Source of the DNA: Auanema rhodensis
Taxonomy: Eukaryota; Nematoda; Chromadorea; Rhabditida; Rhabditidae
NCBI GenBank assembly: GCA_964057225.1
Contig: OZ059899.1
Span: forward strand, 18,174,501-18,238,500
DNA length: 64,000 nucleotides
Reading direction: 5' to 3'
Part shown: piece after piece, positions 1-11,088 of the stretch
Layout of the letters: each line of letters begins with the position of its first letter
How positions within the stretch are numbered: the first letter of the stretch is position 1
Notes under the pieces: model-generated
Told to the model about the DNA's origin: nothing
The model's input: only the letters and a program-made list of their open reading frames with translations
The model's database searches: none
Position numbers and translations under genes: made by a program

Positions 1-27
1 GTGGTGTGCACTCGGTATGTAACTCGC

Positions 28-37
28 TTCACGTGAA
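28..37. other. TTCACGTGAA palindrome, present in nearly every monomer
   Basis: This is a perfect 10-bp palindrome containing CACGTG. It recurs at monomer positions 28-37 throughout the array with few exceptions, such as TTCACGGGAA near 47548 and 52828, TTCACGTAAA near 45788, TTAACGTGAA near 53356 and TTCACTTGAA near 62507. A near-copy, TTTACGTGAA, lies 111 bases downstream in each monomer. Known: CACGTG is the core bound by many bHLH and bZIP proteins, and the budding-yeast CDEI element bound by Cbf1 is similar (RTCACRTG). Protein binding here is only inferred. Confidence 0.85.
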
Positions 38-116
38 AGATAAAGAGATGCGGTTTTCAAAATTAGATTCCCCATGTCCATATTAGTCTAAAAACAAATT
101 TTTATTGATATTGGTG

Positions 117-129
117 CATGGTAACCATG
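117..129. other. CATGGT-A-ACCATG dyad, present in nearly every monomer
   Basis: Two 6-bp inverted arms surround a single central A. The element is kept in nearly all monomers. Variants seen include TCATGG, GTATGG and GAATGG forms just at or before the left arm, and ACCATAAC or ACCAAGAC at the right end. Both last forms are inherited within duplicated blocks. Dyad symmetry is a recurrent property of centromeric satellites and has been proposed to favour non-B DNA. That role is inferred here. Confidence 0.8.
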
Positions 130-149
130 ACTTTGAAATTTACGTGAAC

Positions 150-169
150 TTTAATTTATGCTAATTAAA
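150..169. other. AT-rich inverted repeat (7-bp arms, 6-base loop)
   Basis: TTTAATT and AATTAAA flank TATGCT, giving a possible small stem-loop or cruciform. This is the majority form. The alternative form, TTTATTTTATGCTACATAAA, changes bases 154, 164 and 165. The 154/165 pair goes from A.T to T.A, so that pair is retained, while the 155/164 pair is lost. Both forms are spread through the array in monomers of different classes. Confidence 0.75.
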
Positions 170-170
170 T

Positions 171-187
171 GTACACGTGGTGTGCAC
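171..187. other. Monomer-junction G-box and imperfect inverted repeat
   Basis: The join of two monomers reads GTACACGTGGTGTGCAC. It contains CACGTG (174-179) and imperfect inverted arms GTACAC/GTGCAC. Unlike the internal palindrome it is often altered in whole classes: CACATG (base 1 G to A), CAAGTG (base 176 C to A) and CACGCG (base 2 T to C). This makes it one of the main class markers. Confidence 0.75.
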
Positions 188-1056
188 TCGGTATGTAACT
201 CGCTTCACGTGAAAGATAAAGAGATGCGGTTATCAAAATTAGATTTCCCATGTCCATATTAGTCTAAAAACAATTTTTTACTGATATTGGTGCATGGTAA
301 CCATGACTTTGAAATTTACGTGAACTTTTATTTATGCTAATTAAACGTACACGTGGTGTGCACTCGGTATGTAACTCGCTTCACGTGAAAGATAAAGAGA
401 TGCGGTTTTTAAAATTAGATTCCCCATGTCCATATTAGTCTAAAAACAATTTTTTACTGATATTGGTGCATGGTAACCATGATTTTGAAATTTACGTGAA
501 CTTTAATTTATGCTAATTAAACGTACACGTGGTGTGCACTCGGTATGTAACTCGCTTCACGTGAAAGATAAAGAGATGCGGTTTTCAAAATTAGATTCCC
601 CATGTCCATATTAGTCTAAAAACAAATTTTTATTGATATTGGTGCATGGTAACCATGACTTTGAAATTTACGTGAACTTTAATTTATGCTAATTAAATGT
701 ACACGTGGTGTGCACTCGGTATGTAACTCGCTTCACGTGAAAGATAAAGAGATGCGGTTTTAAAAATTAGATTTCCCATGTCCATATTAGTCTAAAAACA
801 ATTTTTTACTGATATTGGTGCATGGTAACCATGACTTTGAAATTTACGTGAACTTTTATTTATGCTAATTAAACGTACACGTGGTGTGCACTCGGTATGT
901 AACTCGCTTCACGTGAAAGATAAAGAGATGCGGTTTTTAAAATTAGATTCCCCTTGTCCATATTAGTCTAAAAACAATTTTTTACTGATATTGGTGCATG
1001 GTAACCATGATTTTGAAATTTACGTGAACTTTAATTTATGCTAATTAAACGTACAC

Positions 1057-4000
1057 GTGGTGTGCACTCGGTATGTAACTCGCTTCACGTGAAAGATAAA
1101 GAGATGCGGTTTTTAAAATTAGATTCCCCATGTCCATATTAGTCTAAAAATAATTTTTTACTGATATTGGTGCATGGTAACCATGATTTTGAAATTTACG
1201 TGAACTTTAATTTATGCTAATTAAACGTACACGTGGTGTGCACTCGGTATGTAACTCGCTTCACGTGAAAGATAAAGAGATGCGGTTTTCAAAATTAGAT
1301 TCCCCATGTCCATATTAGTCTAAAAACAAATTTTTATTGATATTGGTGCATGGTAACCATGACTTTGAAATTTACGTGAACTTTAATTTATGCTAATTAA
1401 ATGTACACGTGGTGTGCACTCGGTATGTAACTCGCTTCACGTGAAAGATAAAGAGATGCGGTTATCAAAATTAGATTTCCCATGTCCATATTAGTCTAAA
1501 AACCAATTTTTATTGATATTGGTGCATGGTAACCATGACTTTGAATTTTACGTGAACTTTAATTTATGCTAATTAAATGTACACGTGATGTGCACTTGGT
1601 ATGTAACTTGCTTCACGTGAAAGATAAAGAGATGCGGTTTTCAAAATTAGATTCCCCATGTCCATATTAGTCTTAAAACAAATTTTTATTGATATTGGTG
1701 CATGGTAACCATGACTTTGAAATTTACGTGAACTTTAATTTATGCTAATTAAATGTACACGTGGTGTGCACTCGGTATGTAACTCGCTTCACGTGAAAGA
1801 TAAAGAGATGCGGTTTTTAAAATTAGATTCCCCATGTCCATATTAGTCTAAAAACAATTTTTTACTGATATTGGTGCATGGTAACCATGATTTTGAAATT
1901 TACGTGAACTTTAATTTATGCTAATTAAACGTACACGTGGTGTGCACTCGGTATGTAACTCGCTTCACGTGAAAGATAAAGAGATGCGGTTTTTAAAATT
2001 AGATTCCCCATGTCCATATTAGTCTAAAAATAATTTTTTACTGATATTGGTGCATGGTAACCATGATTTTGAAATTTACGTGAACTTTAATTTATGCTAA
2101 TTAAACGTACACGTGGTGTGCACTCGGTATGTAACTCGCTTCACGTGAAAGATAAAGAGATGCGGTTTTCAAAATTAGATTCCCCATGTCCATATTAGTC
2201 TAAAAACAAATTTTTATTGATATTGGTGCATGGTAACCATGACTTTGAAATTTACGTGAACTTTAATTTATGCTAATTAAATGTACACGTGGTGTGCACT
2301 CGGTATGTAACTCGCTTCACGTGAAAGATAAAGAGATGCGGTTATCAAAATTAGATTTCCCATGTCCATATTAGTCTAAAAACCAATTTTTATTGATATT
2401 GGTGCATGGTAACCATGACTTTGAATTTTACGTGAACTTTAATTTATGCTAATTAAATGTACACGTGATGTGCACTTGGTATGTAACTTGCTTCACGTGA
2501 AAGATAAAGAGATGCGGTTTTCAAAATTAGATTCCCCATGTCCATATTAGTCTTAAAACAAATTTTTATTGATATTGGTGCATGGTAACCATGACTTTGA
2601 AATTTACGTGAACTTTAATTTATGCTAATTAAATGTACACGTGGTGTGCACTCGGTATGTAACTCGCTTCACGTGAAAGATAAAGAGATGCGGTTTTTAA
2701 AATTAGACTCCCCATGTCCATATTAGTCTAAAAACAATTTTTTACTGATATTGGTGCATGGTAACCATGATTTTGAAATTTACGTGAACTTTAATTTATG
2801 CTAATTAAACGTACACGTGGTGTGCACTCGGTATGTAACTCGCTTCACGTGAAAGATAAAGAGATGCGGTTTTTAAAATTAGATTCCCCATGTCCATATT
2901 AGTCTAAAAACAATTTTTTACTGATATTGGTGCATGGTAACCATGATTTTGAAATTTACGTGAACTTTAATTTATGCTAATTAAACGTACACGTGGTGTG
3001 CACTCGGTATGTAACTCGCTTCACGTGAAAGATAAAGAGATGCGGTTTTCAAAATTAGATTCCCCATGTCCATATTAGTCTAAAAACAAATTTTTATTGA
3101 TATTGGTGCATGGTAACCATGACTTTGAAATTTACGTGAACTTTAATTTATGCTAATTAAATGTACACGTGGTGTGCACTCGGTATGTAACTCGCTTCAC
3201 GTGAAAGATAAAGCGATGCGGTTATCAAAATTAGATTTCCCATGTCCATATAAGTCTAAAAACAATTTTTTACTGATATTGGTGCGTGGTAACCATGACT
3301 TTGAAATTTTCGTGAACTTTTATTTATGCTAATTAAACGTACACGTGGTGTGCACTCGGTATGTAACTCGCTTCACGTGAAAGATAAAGAGATGCGGTTT
3401 TTAAAATTAGATTCCCCATGTCCATATTAGTCTAAAAACAATTTTTTACTGATATTGGTGCATGGTAACCATGATTTTGAAATTTACGTGAACTTTAATT
3501 TATGCTAATTAAACGTACACGTGGTGTGCACTCGGTATGTAACTCGCTTCACGTGAAAGATAAAGAGATGCGGTTTTCAAAATTAGATTCCCCATGTCCA
3601 TATTAGTCTAAAAACAAATTTTTATTGATATTGGTGCATGGTAACCATGACTTTGAAATTTACGTGAACTTTAATTTATGCTAATTAAATGTACACGTGG
3701 TGTGCACTCGGTATGTAACTCGCTTCACGTGAAAGATAAAGAGATGCGGTTATCAAAATTAGATTTCCCATGTCCATATTAGTCTTAAAACCAATTTTTA
3801 TTGATATTGGTGCATGGTAACCATGACTTTGAATTTTACGTGAACTTTAATTTATGCTAATTAAATGTACACGTGATGTGCACTTGGTATGTAACTTGCT
3901 TCACGTGAAAGATAAAGAGATGCGGTTTTCAAAATTAGATTCCCCATGTCCATATTAGTCTTAAAACAAATTTTTATTGATATTGGTGCATGGTAACCAT

Positions 4001-4224
4001 GACTTTGAAATTTACGTGAACTTTAATTTATGCTAATTAAATGTACACGTGGTGTGCACTCGGTATGTAACTCGCTTCACGTGAAAGATAAAGAGATGCG
4101 GTTTTTAAAATTAGACTCCCCATGTCCATATTAGTCTAAAAACAAATTTTTATTGATATTGGTGCATGGTAACCATGACTTTGAAATTTACGTGAACTTT
4201 AATTTATGCTTATTAAATGTACAC
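1057..4224 (+). repeat. 5-monomer higher-order repeat (880 bp), two tandem copies plus a third
   Basis: Monomers 7-11 (1057-1936) and 12-16 (1937-2816) match, and monomers 20-24 (3345-4224) form a third copy. Shared rare markers exactly 880 bp apart are AAAAATAATTTTTT near 1146 and 2026, AAACCAATTTTTATTG near 1501 and 2381, and TCTTAAAAC near 1671 and 2551. The third copy has the AACCAATTTTT marker near 3789. Monomers 17-19 (2817-3344) are a partial copy of the same order and interrupt the run. Confidence 0.85.
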
Positions 4225-7200
4225 GTGGTGTGCACTCGGTATGTAACTCGCTTCACGTGAAAGATAAAGAGATGCGGTTTTTAAAATTAGATTCCCCATG
4301 TCCATATTAGTCTGAAAACAATTTTTTACTGATATTGGTGCATGGTAACCATGACTTTGAAATTTACGTGAACTTTAATTTATGCTAATTAAATGTACAA
4401 GTGATGTGCACTTGGTATGTAACTCGCTTCACGTGAAAGATAAGGAGATGCGGTTTTCACAATTAGATTCCCCATGTCCATATTAGTCTAAAAACAAATT
4501 TTTATTGATATTGGTGCATGGTAACCATGACTTTGAAATTTACGTGAACTTCAATTTATGCTAATTAAATGTACACGCGGTGTGCACTTGGTATGTAACT
4601 TGCTTCACGTGAAAGATAAAGAGATGCGGTTTTCAAAATTAGATTCCCCATGTCCATATTAGTCTTAAAACAAATTTTTATTGATATTGGTGCATGGTAA
4701 CCATGACTTTGAAATTTACGTGAACTTTAATTTATGCTAATTAAATGTACAAGTGATGTGCACTTGGTATGTAACTCGCTTCACGTGAAAGATAAAGAGA
4801 TGCGGTTTTCACAATTAGATTCCCCATGTCCATATTAGTCTAAAAACAAATTTTTATTGATATTGGTGCATGGTAACCATGACTTTGAAATTTACGTGAA
4901 CTTCAATTTATGCTAATTAAATGTACACGCGGTGTGCACTTGGTATGTAACTCGCTTCACGTGAAAGATAAAGAGATGCGGTTTTAAAAATTAGATTACC
5001 CATGTCCATATTAGTCTAAAAACAGTTTTTTACTGATATTGGTGCATGGTAACCATGATTTTGAAATTTACGTGAACTTTAATTTATGCTAATTAAATGT
5101 ACAAGTGATGTGCACTTGGTATGTAACTCGCTTCACGTGAAAGATAAAGAGATGCGGTTTTTAAAATTAGATTCCCCATGTCCATATTAGTCTAAAAACA
5201 AATTTTTATTGATATTGGTGCATGGTAACCATGACTTTGAAATTTACGTGAACTTCAATTTATGCTAATTAAATGTACACGCGGTGTGCACTTGGTATGT
5301 AACTCGCTTCACGTGAAAGATAAAGAGATGCGGTTTTAAAAATTAGATTCCCCATGTCCATATTAGTCTAAAAACAGTTTTTTACTGATATTGGTGCATG
5401 GTAACCATGATTTTGAAATTTACGTGAACTTTAATTTATGCTAATTAAATGTACACGTGGTGTGCACTCGGTATGTAACTCGCTTCACGTGAAAGATAAA
5501 GAGATGCGGTTATCAAAATTAGATTTCCCATGTCCATATTAGTCTAAAAACAAATTTTTATTGATATTGGTGCATGGTAACCATGACTTTGAATTTTACG
5601 TGAACTTTGATTTATGCTAATTAAATGTACACGTGATGTGCACTTGGTATGTAACTTGCTTCACGTGAAAGATAAAGAGATGCGGTTTTCAAAATTAGAT
5701 TCCCCATGTCCATATTAGTCTTAAAACAAATTTTTATTGATATTGGTGCATGGTAACCATGACTTTGAAATTTACGTGAACTTTAATTTACGCTAATTAA
5801 ATGTACAAGTGATGTGCACTTGGTATGTAACTCGCTTCACGTGAAAGATAAAGAGATGCGGTTTTCACAATTAGATTCCCCATGTCCATATTAGTCTAAA
5901 AACAAATTTTTATTGATATTGGTGCATGGTAACCATGACTTTGAAATTTACGTGAACTTCAATTTATGCTAATTAAATGTACACGCGGTGTGCACTTGGT
6001 ATGTAACTCGCTTCACGTGAAAGATAAAGAGATGCGGTTTTAAAAATTAGATTCCCCATGTCCATATTAGTCTAAAAACAGTTTTTTACTGATATTGGTG
6101 CATGGTAACCATGATTTTGAAATTTACGTGAACTTTAATTTATGCTAATTAAATGTACACGTGGTGTGCACTCGGTATGTAACTCGCTTCACGTGAAAGA
6201 TAAAGAGATGCGGTTAACAAAATTAGATTTCCTATGTCCATATTAGTCTAAAAACAAATTTTTATTGATATTGGTTCATGGTAACCATGACTTTGAAATT
6301 TACGTGAACTTTAATTTATGCTAATTAAATGTACAAGTGATGTGCACTTGGTATGTAACTCGCTTCACGTGAAAGATGAAGAGATGCGGTTTTCACAATT
6401 AGATTCCCCATGTCCATATTAGTCTAAAAACAAATTTTTATTGATATTGGTGCATGGTAACCATGACTTTGAAATTTACGTGAACTTTAATTTATGCTAA
6501 TTAAATGTACACGTGGTGTGCACTCGGTATGTAACTCGCTTCACGTGAAAGATAAAGAGATGCGGTTTTCAAAATTAGATTCCCCATGTCCATATTAGTC
6601 TAAAAACAAATTTTTATTGATATTGGTTCATGGTAACCATGACTTTGAAATTTACGTGAACTTTAATTTATGCTAATTAAATGTACACGTGGTGTGCACT
6701 CGGTATGTAACTCGCTTCACGTGAAAGATAAAGAGATGCGGTTTTCACAATTAGATTCCCCATGTCCATATTAGTCTAAAAACAAATTTTTATTGATATT
6801 GGTGCATGGTAACCATGATTTTGAAATTTACGTGAACTTTAATTTATGCTAATTAAATGTACACGTGGTGTGCACTCGGTATGTAACTCGCTTCACGTGA
6901 AAGATAAAGAGATGCGGTTAACAAAATTAGATTTCCTATGTCCATATTAGTCTAAAAACAAATTTTTATTGATATTGGTGCATGGTAACCATGATTTTGA
7001 AATTTACGTGAACTTTAATTTATGCTAATTAAATGTACACGTGGTGTGCACTCGGTATGTAACTCGCTTCACGTGAAAGATAAAGAGATGCGGTTTTCAA
7101 AATTAGATTCCCCATGTCCATATTAGTCTTAAAACAAATTTTTATTGATATTGGTGCATGGTAACCATGACTTTGAAATTTACGTGAACTTTAATTTATG

Positions 7201-7744
7201 CTAATTAAATGTACAAGTGATGTGCACTTGGTATGTAACTCGCTTCACGTGAAAGATGAAGAGATGCGGTTTTCACAATTAGATTCCCCATGTCCATATT
7301 AGTCTAAAAACAAATTTTTATTGATATTGGTGCATGGTAACCATGACTTTGAAATTTACGTGAACTTCAATTTATGCTAATTAAATGTACACGCGGTGTG
7401 CACTTGGTATGTAACTCGCTTCACGTGAAAGATAAAGAGATGCGGTTTTAAAAATTAGATTCCCCATGTCCATATTAGTCTAAAAACAGTTTTTTACTGA
7501 TATTGGTGCATGGTAACCATGATTTTGAAATTTACGTGAACTTTAATTTATGCTAATTAAATGTACACGTGGTGTGCACTCGGTATGTAACTCGCTTCAC
7601 GTGAAAGATAAAGAGATGCGGTTAACAAAATTAGATTCCCTATGTCCATATTAGTCTAAAAACAAATTTTTATTGATATTGGTTCATGGTAACCATGACT
7701 TTGAAATTTACGTGAACTTTAATTTATGCTAATTAAATGTACAC
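4225..7744 (+). repeat. Zone of CAAGTG/CGCGG dimers and GGTTAAC monomers
   Basis: Monomers 25-44 introduce classes absent upstream: CAAGTGATG with GGTTTTCAC and CTTCAATTT, followed by ACGCGGTGTGCACTTGG with GGTTTTAAAAATT and CAGTTTTTT. These alternate as a 352-bp dimer at 4753-5456. The trio at 5809-6336 (CAAGTG, CGCGG, GGTTAAC) recurs at 7217-7744, 1408 bp downstream. GATGAAGAG variants at about 6377 and 7257 tie monomers 37 and 42 together. Confidence 0.75.
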
Positions 7745-10700
7745 GCGATGTGCACTTGGTATGTAACTCGCTTCACGTGAAAGATAAAGAGATGCAGTTC
7801 TCAAAATTAGATTCCCCATGTCCATATTAGTCTAGAAACAAATTTTTATTGATATTGGTGCATGGTAACCATGACTTTGAAATTTACGTGAACTTTAATT
7901 TATGCTAATTAAATGTACACGTGGTGTGCACTCGGTATGTAACTCGCTTCACGTGAAAGATAAAGAGATGCGGTTAACAAAATTAGATTTCCTATGTCCA
8001 TATTAGTCTAAAAACAAATTTTTATTGATATTGGTTCATGGTAACCATGACTTTGAAATTTACGTGAACTTTAATTTATGCTAATTAAATGTACACGTGG
8101 TGTGCACTCGGTATGTAACTCGCTTCACGTGAAAGATAAAAAGATGCGGTTTTCAAAATTTGATTCCTCATGTCCATATTAGTCTAAAAACAAATTTTTA
8201 TTGATATTGGTGCATGGTAACCATGACTTTGAAATTTACGTGAACTTTAATTTATGCTAATTAAATGTACACGTGGTGTGCACTCGGTATGTAACTCGCT
8301 TCACGTGAAAGATAAAAAGATGCGGTTTTGAAAATTTGATTCCTCATGTCCATATTAGTCTAAAAACAAATTTTTATTGATATTGGTGCATGGTAACCAT
8401 GACTTTGAAATTTACGTGAACTTTAATTTATGCTTATTAAATGTACACGTGGTGTGCACTCGGTATGTAACTCGCTTGACGTGAAAGATAAAGAGATGCG
8501 GTTTTTAAAATTAGATTCCCCATGTCCATATTAGTCTAAAAACAAATTTTTATTGATATTGGTGCATGGTAACCATGACTTTGAAATTTACGTGAACTTT
8601 AATTTATGCTAATTAAATGTACAAGTGATGTGCACTTGGTATGTAACTCGCTTCACGTGAAAGATAAGGAGATGCGGTTTTCACAATTAGATTCCCCATG
8701 TCCATATTAGTCTAGAAACAAATTTTTATTGATATTGGTGCATGGTAACCATGACTTTGAAATTTACGTGAACTTTAATTTATGCTAATTAAATGTACAC
8801 GTGGTGTGCACTCGGTATGTAACTCGCTTCACGTGAAAGATAAAAAGATGCGGTTTTCAAAATTTGATTCCTCATGTCCATATTAGTCTAAAAACAAATT
8901 TTTATTGATATTGGTGCATGGTAACCATGACTTTGAAATTTACGTGAACTTTAATTTATGCTAATTAAATGTACACGTGATGTGCACTTGGTATGTAACT
9001 CGCTTCACGTGAAAGATAAAGAGATGCAGTTCTCAAAATTAGATTCCCCATGTCCATATTAGTCTAGAAACAAATTTTTATTGATATTGGTGCATGGTAA
9101 CCATGACTTTGAAATTTACGTGAACTTTAATTTATGCTAATTAAATGTACACGTGATGTGCACTTGGTATGTAACTTGCTTCACGTGAAAGATAAAGAGA
9201 TGCGGTTTTCAAAATTAGATTCCCCATGTCCATATTAGTCTTAAAACAAATTTTCATTGATATTGGTGCATGGTAACCATGACTTTGAAATTTACGTGAA
9301 CTTTAATTTATGCTAATTAAATGTACACGTGATGTGCACTTGGTATGTAACTCGCTTCACGTGAAAGATAAAGAGATGCAGTTCTCAAAATTAGATTCCC
9401 CATGTCCATATTAGTCTAAAAACAAATTTTTATTGATATTGGTGCATGGTAACCATGACTTTGAAATTTACGTGAACTTTAATTTATGCTAATTAAATGT
9501 ACACGTGGTGTGCACTCGGTATGTAACTCGCTTCACGTGAAAGATAAAGAGATGCGGTTTTTAAAATTAGATTCCCCATGTCCATATTAGTCTAAAAACA
9601 AATTTTTATTGATATTGGTGCATGGTAACCATGACTTTGAAATTTACGTGAACTTTAATTTATGCTAATTAAATGTACACGTGATGTGCACTTGGTATGT
9701 AACTCGCTTCACGTGAAAGATAAGGAGATGCGGTTTTCAAAAATAGATTCCCCATGTCCATATTAGTCTAAAAACAAATTTTTATTGATATTGGTGCATG
9801 GTAACCATGACTTTGAAATTTACGTGAACTTTAATTTATGCTAATTAAATGTACACGTGGTGTGCACTCGGTATGTAACTCGCTTCACGTGAAAGATAAA
9901 GAGATGAGGTTTTCCAAATTAGATTCCCCATGTCCATATTAGTCTAAAAACAAATTTTTATCGATATTGGTGCATGGTAACCATGACTTTGAAATTTACG
10001 TGAACTTTATTTTATGCTACATAAATGTACACGTGGTGTGCACTCGGTATGTATCTCGCTTCACGTGAAAGAAAAAGAGATGCGGTTTTCCAAATTAGAT
10101 TCCCCATGTCCATATTAGTCTAAAAACAAATTTTTATCGATATTGGTGCATGGTAACCATGACTTTGAAATTTACGTGAACTTTAATTTATGCTAATTAA
10201 ATGTACACGTGGTGTGCACTCGGTATGTAACTCGCTTCACGTGAAAGATAAAGAGATGAGGTTTTCCAAATTAGATTCCCCATGTCCATATTAGTCTAAA
10301 AACAAATTTTTATCGATATTGGTGCATGGTAACCATGACTTTGAAATTTACGTGAACTTTATTTTATGCTACATAAATGTACACGTGGTGTGCACTCGGT
10401 ATGTATCTCGCTTCACGTGAAAGAAAAAGAGATGCGGTTTCCAAAATTAGATTCCCCATGTCCATAATAGTCTAAAAACAGTTTTTTACTGATATTGGTG
10501 CATGGTAACCATGACTTTGAAATTTACGTGAACTTTAATTTATGCTAATTAAATGTACACGTGATGTGCACTTGGTATGTAACTCGCTTCACGTGAAAGA
10601 TAAAGAGATGCAGTTCTCAAAATTAGATTCCCCATGTCCATATTAGTCTAAAAACAAATTTTTATTGATATTGGTGCATGGTAACCATGACTTTGAAATT

Positions 10701-11088
10701 TACGTGAACTTTAATTTATGCTAATTAAATGTACACGTGGTGTGCACTCGGTATGTAACTCGCTTCACGTGAAAGATAAAGAGATGCGGTTTTTAAAATT
10801 AGATTCCCCATGTCCATATTAGTCTAAAAACAAATTTTTATCGATATTGGTGCATGGTAACCATGACTTTGAAATTTACGTGAACTTTAATTTATGCTAA
10901 TTAAATGTACACGTGATGTGCACTTGGTATGTAACTCGCTTCACGTGAAAGATAAGGAGATGCGGTTTTCAAAAATAGATTCCCCATGTCCATATTAGTC
11001 TAAAAACAAATTTTTATTGATATTGGTGCATGGTAACCATGACTTTGAAATTTACGTGAACTTTAATTTATGCTAATTGAATGTACAC
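7745..11088 (+). repeat. Zone introducing CAGTTCTC, TTTGATTCCT and GAGG classes
   Basis: Monomers 45-63. New classes are CAGTTCTC (often with TCTAGAAAC), AAAAGATGCGG with TTTGATTCCT, TTTTCATTG with TCTTAAAAC, and GATGAGGTTTTCC with ATCGAT. At 9857-10560 a dimer is duplicated (352 bp). It consists of a GATGAGG monomer followed by one with TATGTATCTCG and AAAGAAAAAGAG. This ordered pair recurs many times farther right (near 11.1, 14.4, 28.0, 29.9, 35.6, 37.0, 38.4, 39.8 and 43.1 kb). Confidence 0.75.

Larger units (their letters stand above)
1..176 (+). repeat. Reference monomer of the 176-bp satellite
   Basis: This first copy is used for monomer coordinates. In order it contains GTGCAC (6-11), GGTATGTAAC (14-23), the palindrome TTCACGTGAA (28-37), GATGCGG (47-53), a pyrimidine run ending in CCCCATGTCCA (70-80), TCTAAAAACA (87-96) leading into an A/T tract, the dyad CATGGTAACCATG (117-129), TTTGAAATTT (132-141), a second near-copy of the palindrome, TTTACGTGAA (139-148), and an AT-rich dyad (150-169). 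GTACAC at 171-176 joins the next copy to form CACGTG. The copy is complete. Its phase is set by the window start and is arbitrary. Confidence 0.95.
1..1056 (+). repeat. 3-monomer higher-order repeat (528 bp), two copies
   Basis: Monomers 1-3 and 4-6 match in class order. The first of each trio has GGTTTTC with CAAATTTTTATTG. The second has AGATTTCCC, CAATTTTTTACTG and CTTTTATTTATG. The third has GGTTTTTAAAATT, TTTTTTACTG and CATGATTTTG. The second copy carries private changes, for example GGTTTTAAAAATT in monomer 5 and CCCCTTGTCC in monomer 6. This looks like a local 528-bp tandem duplication by unequal exchange. Confidence 0.8.

Noticed and set aside
30-35. Promoter-type G-box controlling a gene
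   Set aside because: CACGTG occurs in almost every monomer and no transcription unit is present nearby, so a promoter role is not supported.
1-176. Known Arabidopsis (178 bp), Brassica (176 bp) or alpha-satellite (171 bp) centromere repeats
   Set aside because: The length class is similar, but the sequence does not match what I recall of these families. A database search would settle it. I assign no name.
3150-3332. 60-codon open reading frame on the + strand
   Set aside because: It lies across monomers 18-19 and exists only because a T to A change at 3252 removes the TAG that other copies have in this frame. It has no homologous open frame in the other monomers, no recognisable domain and no coding context.
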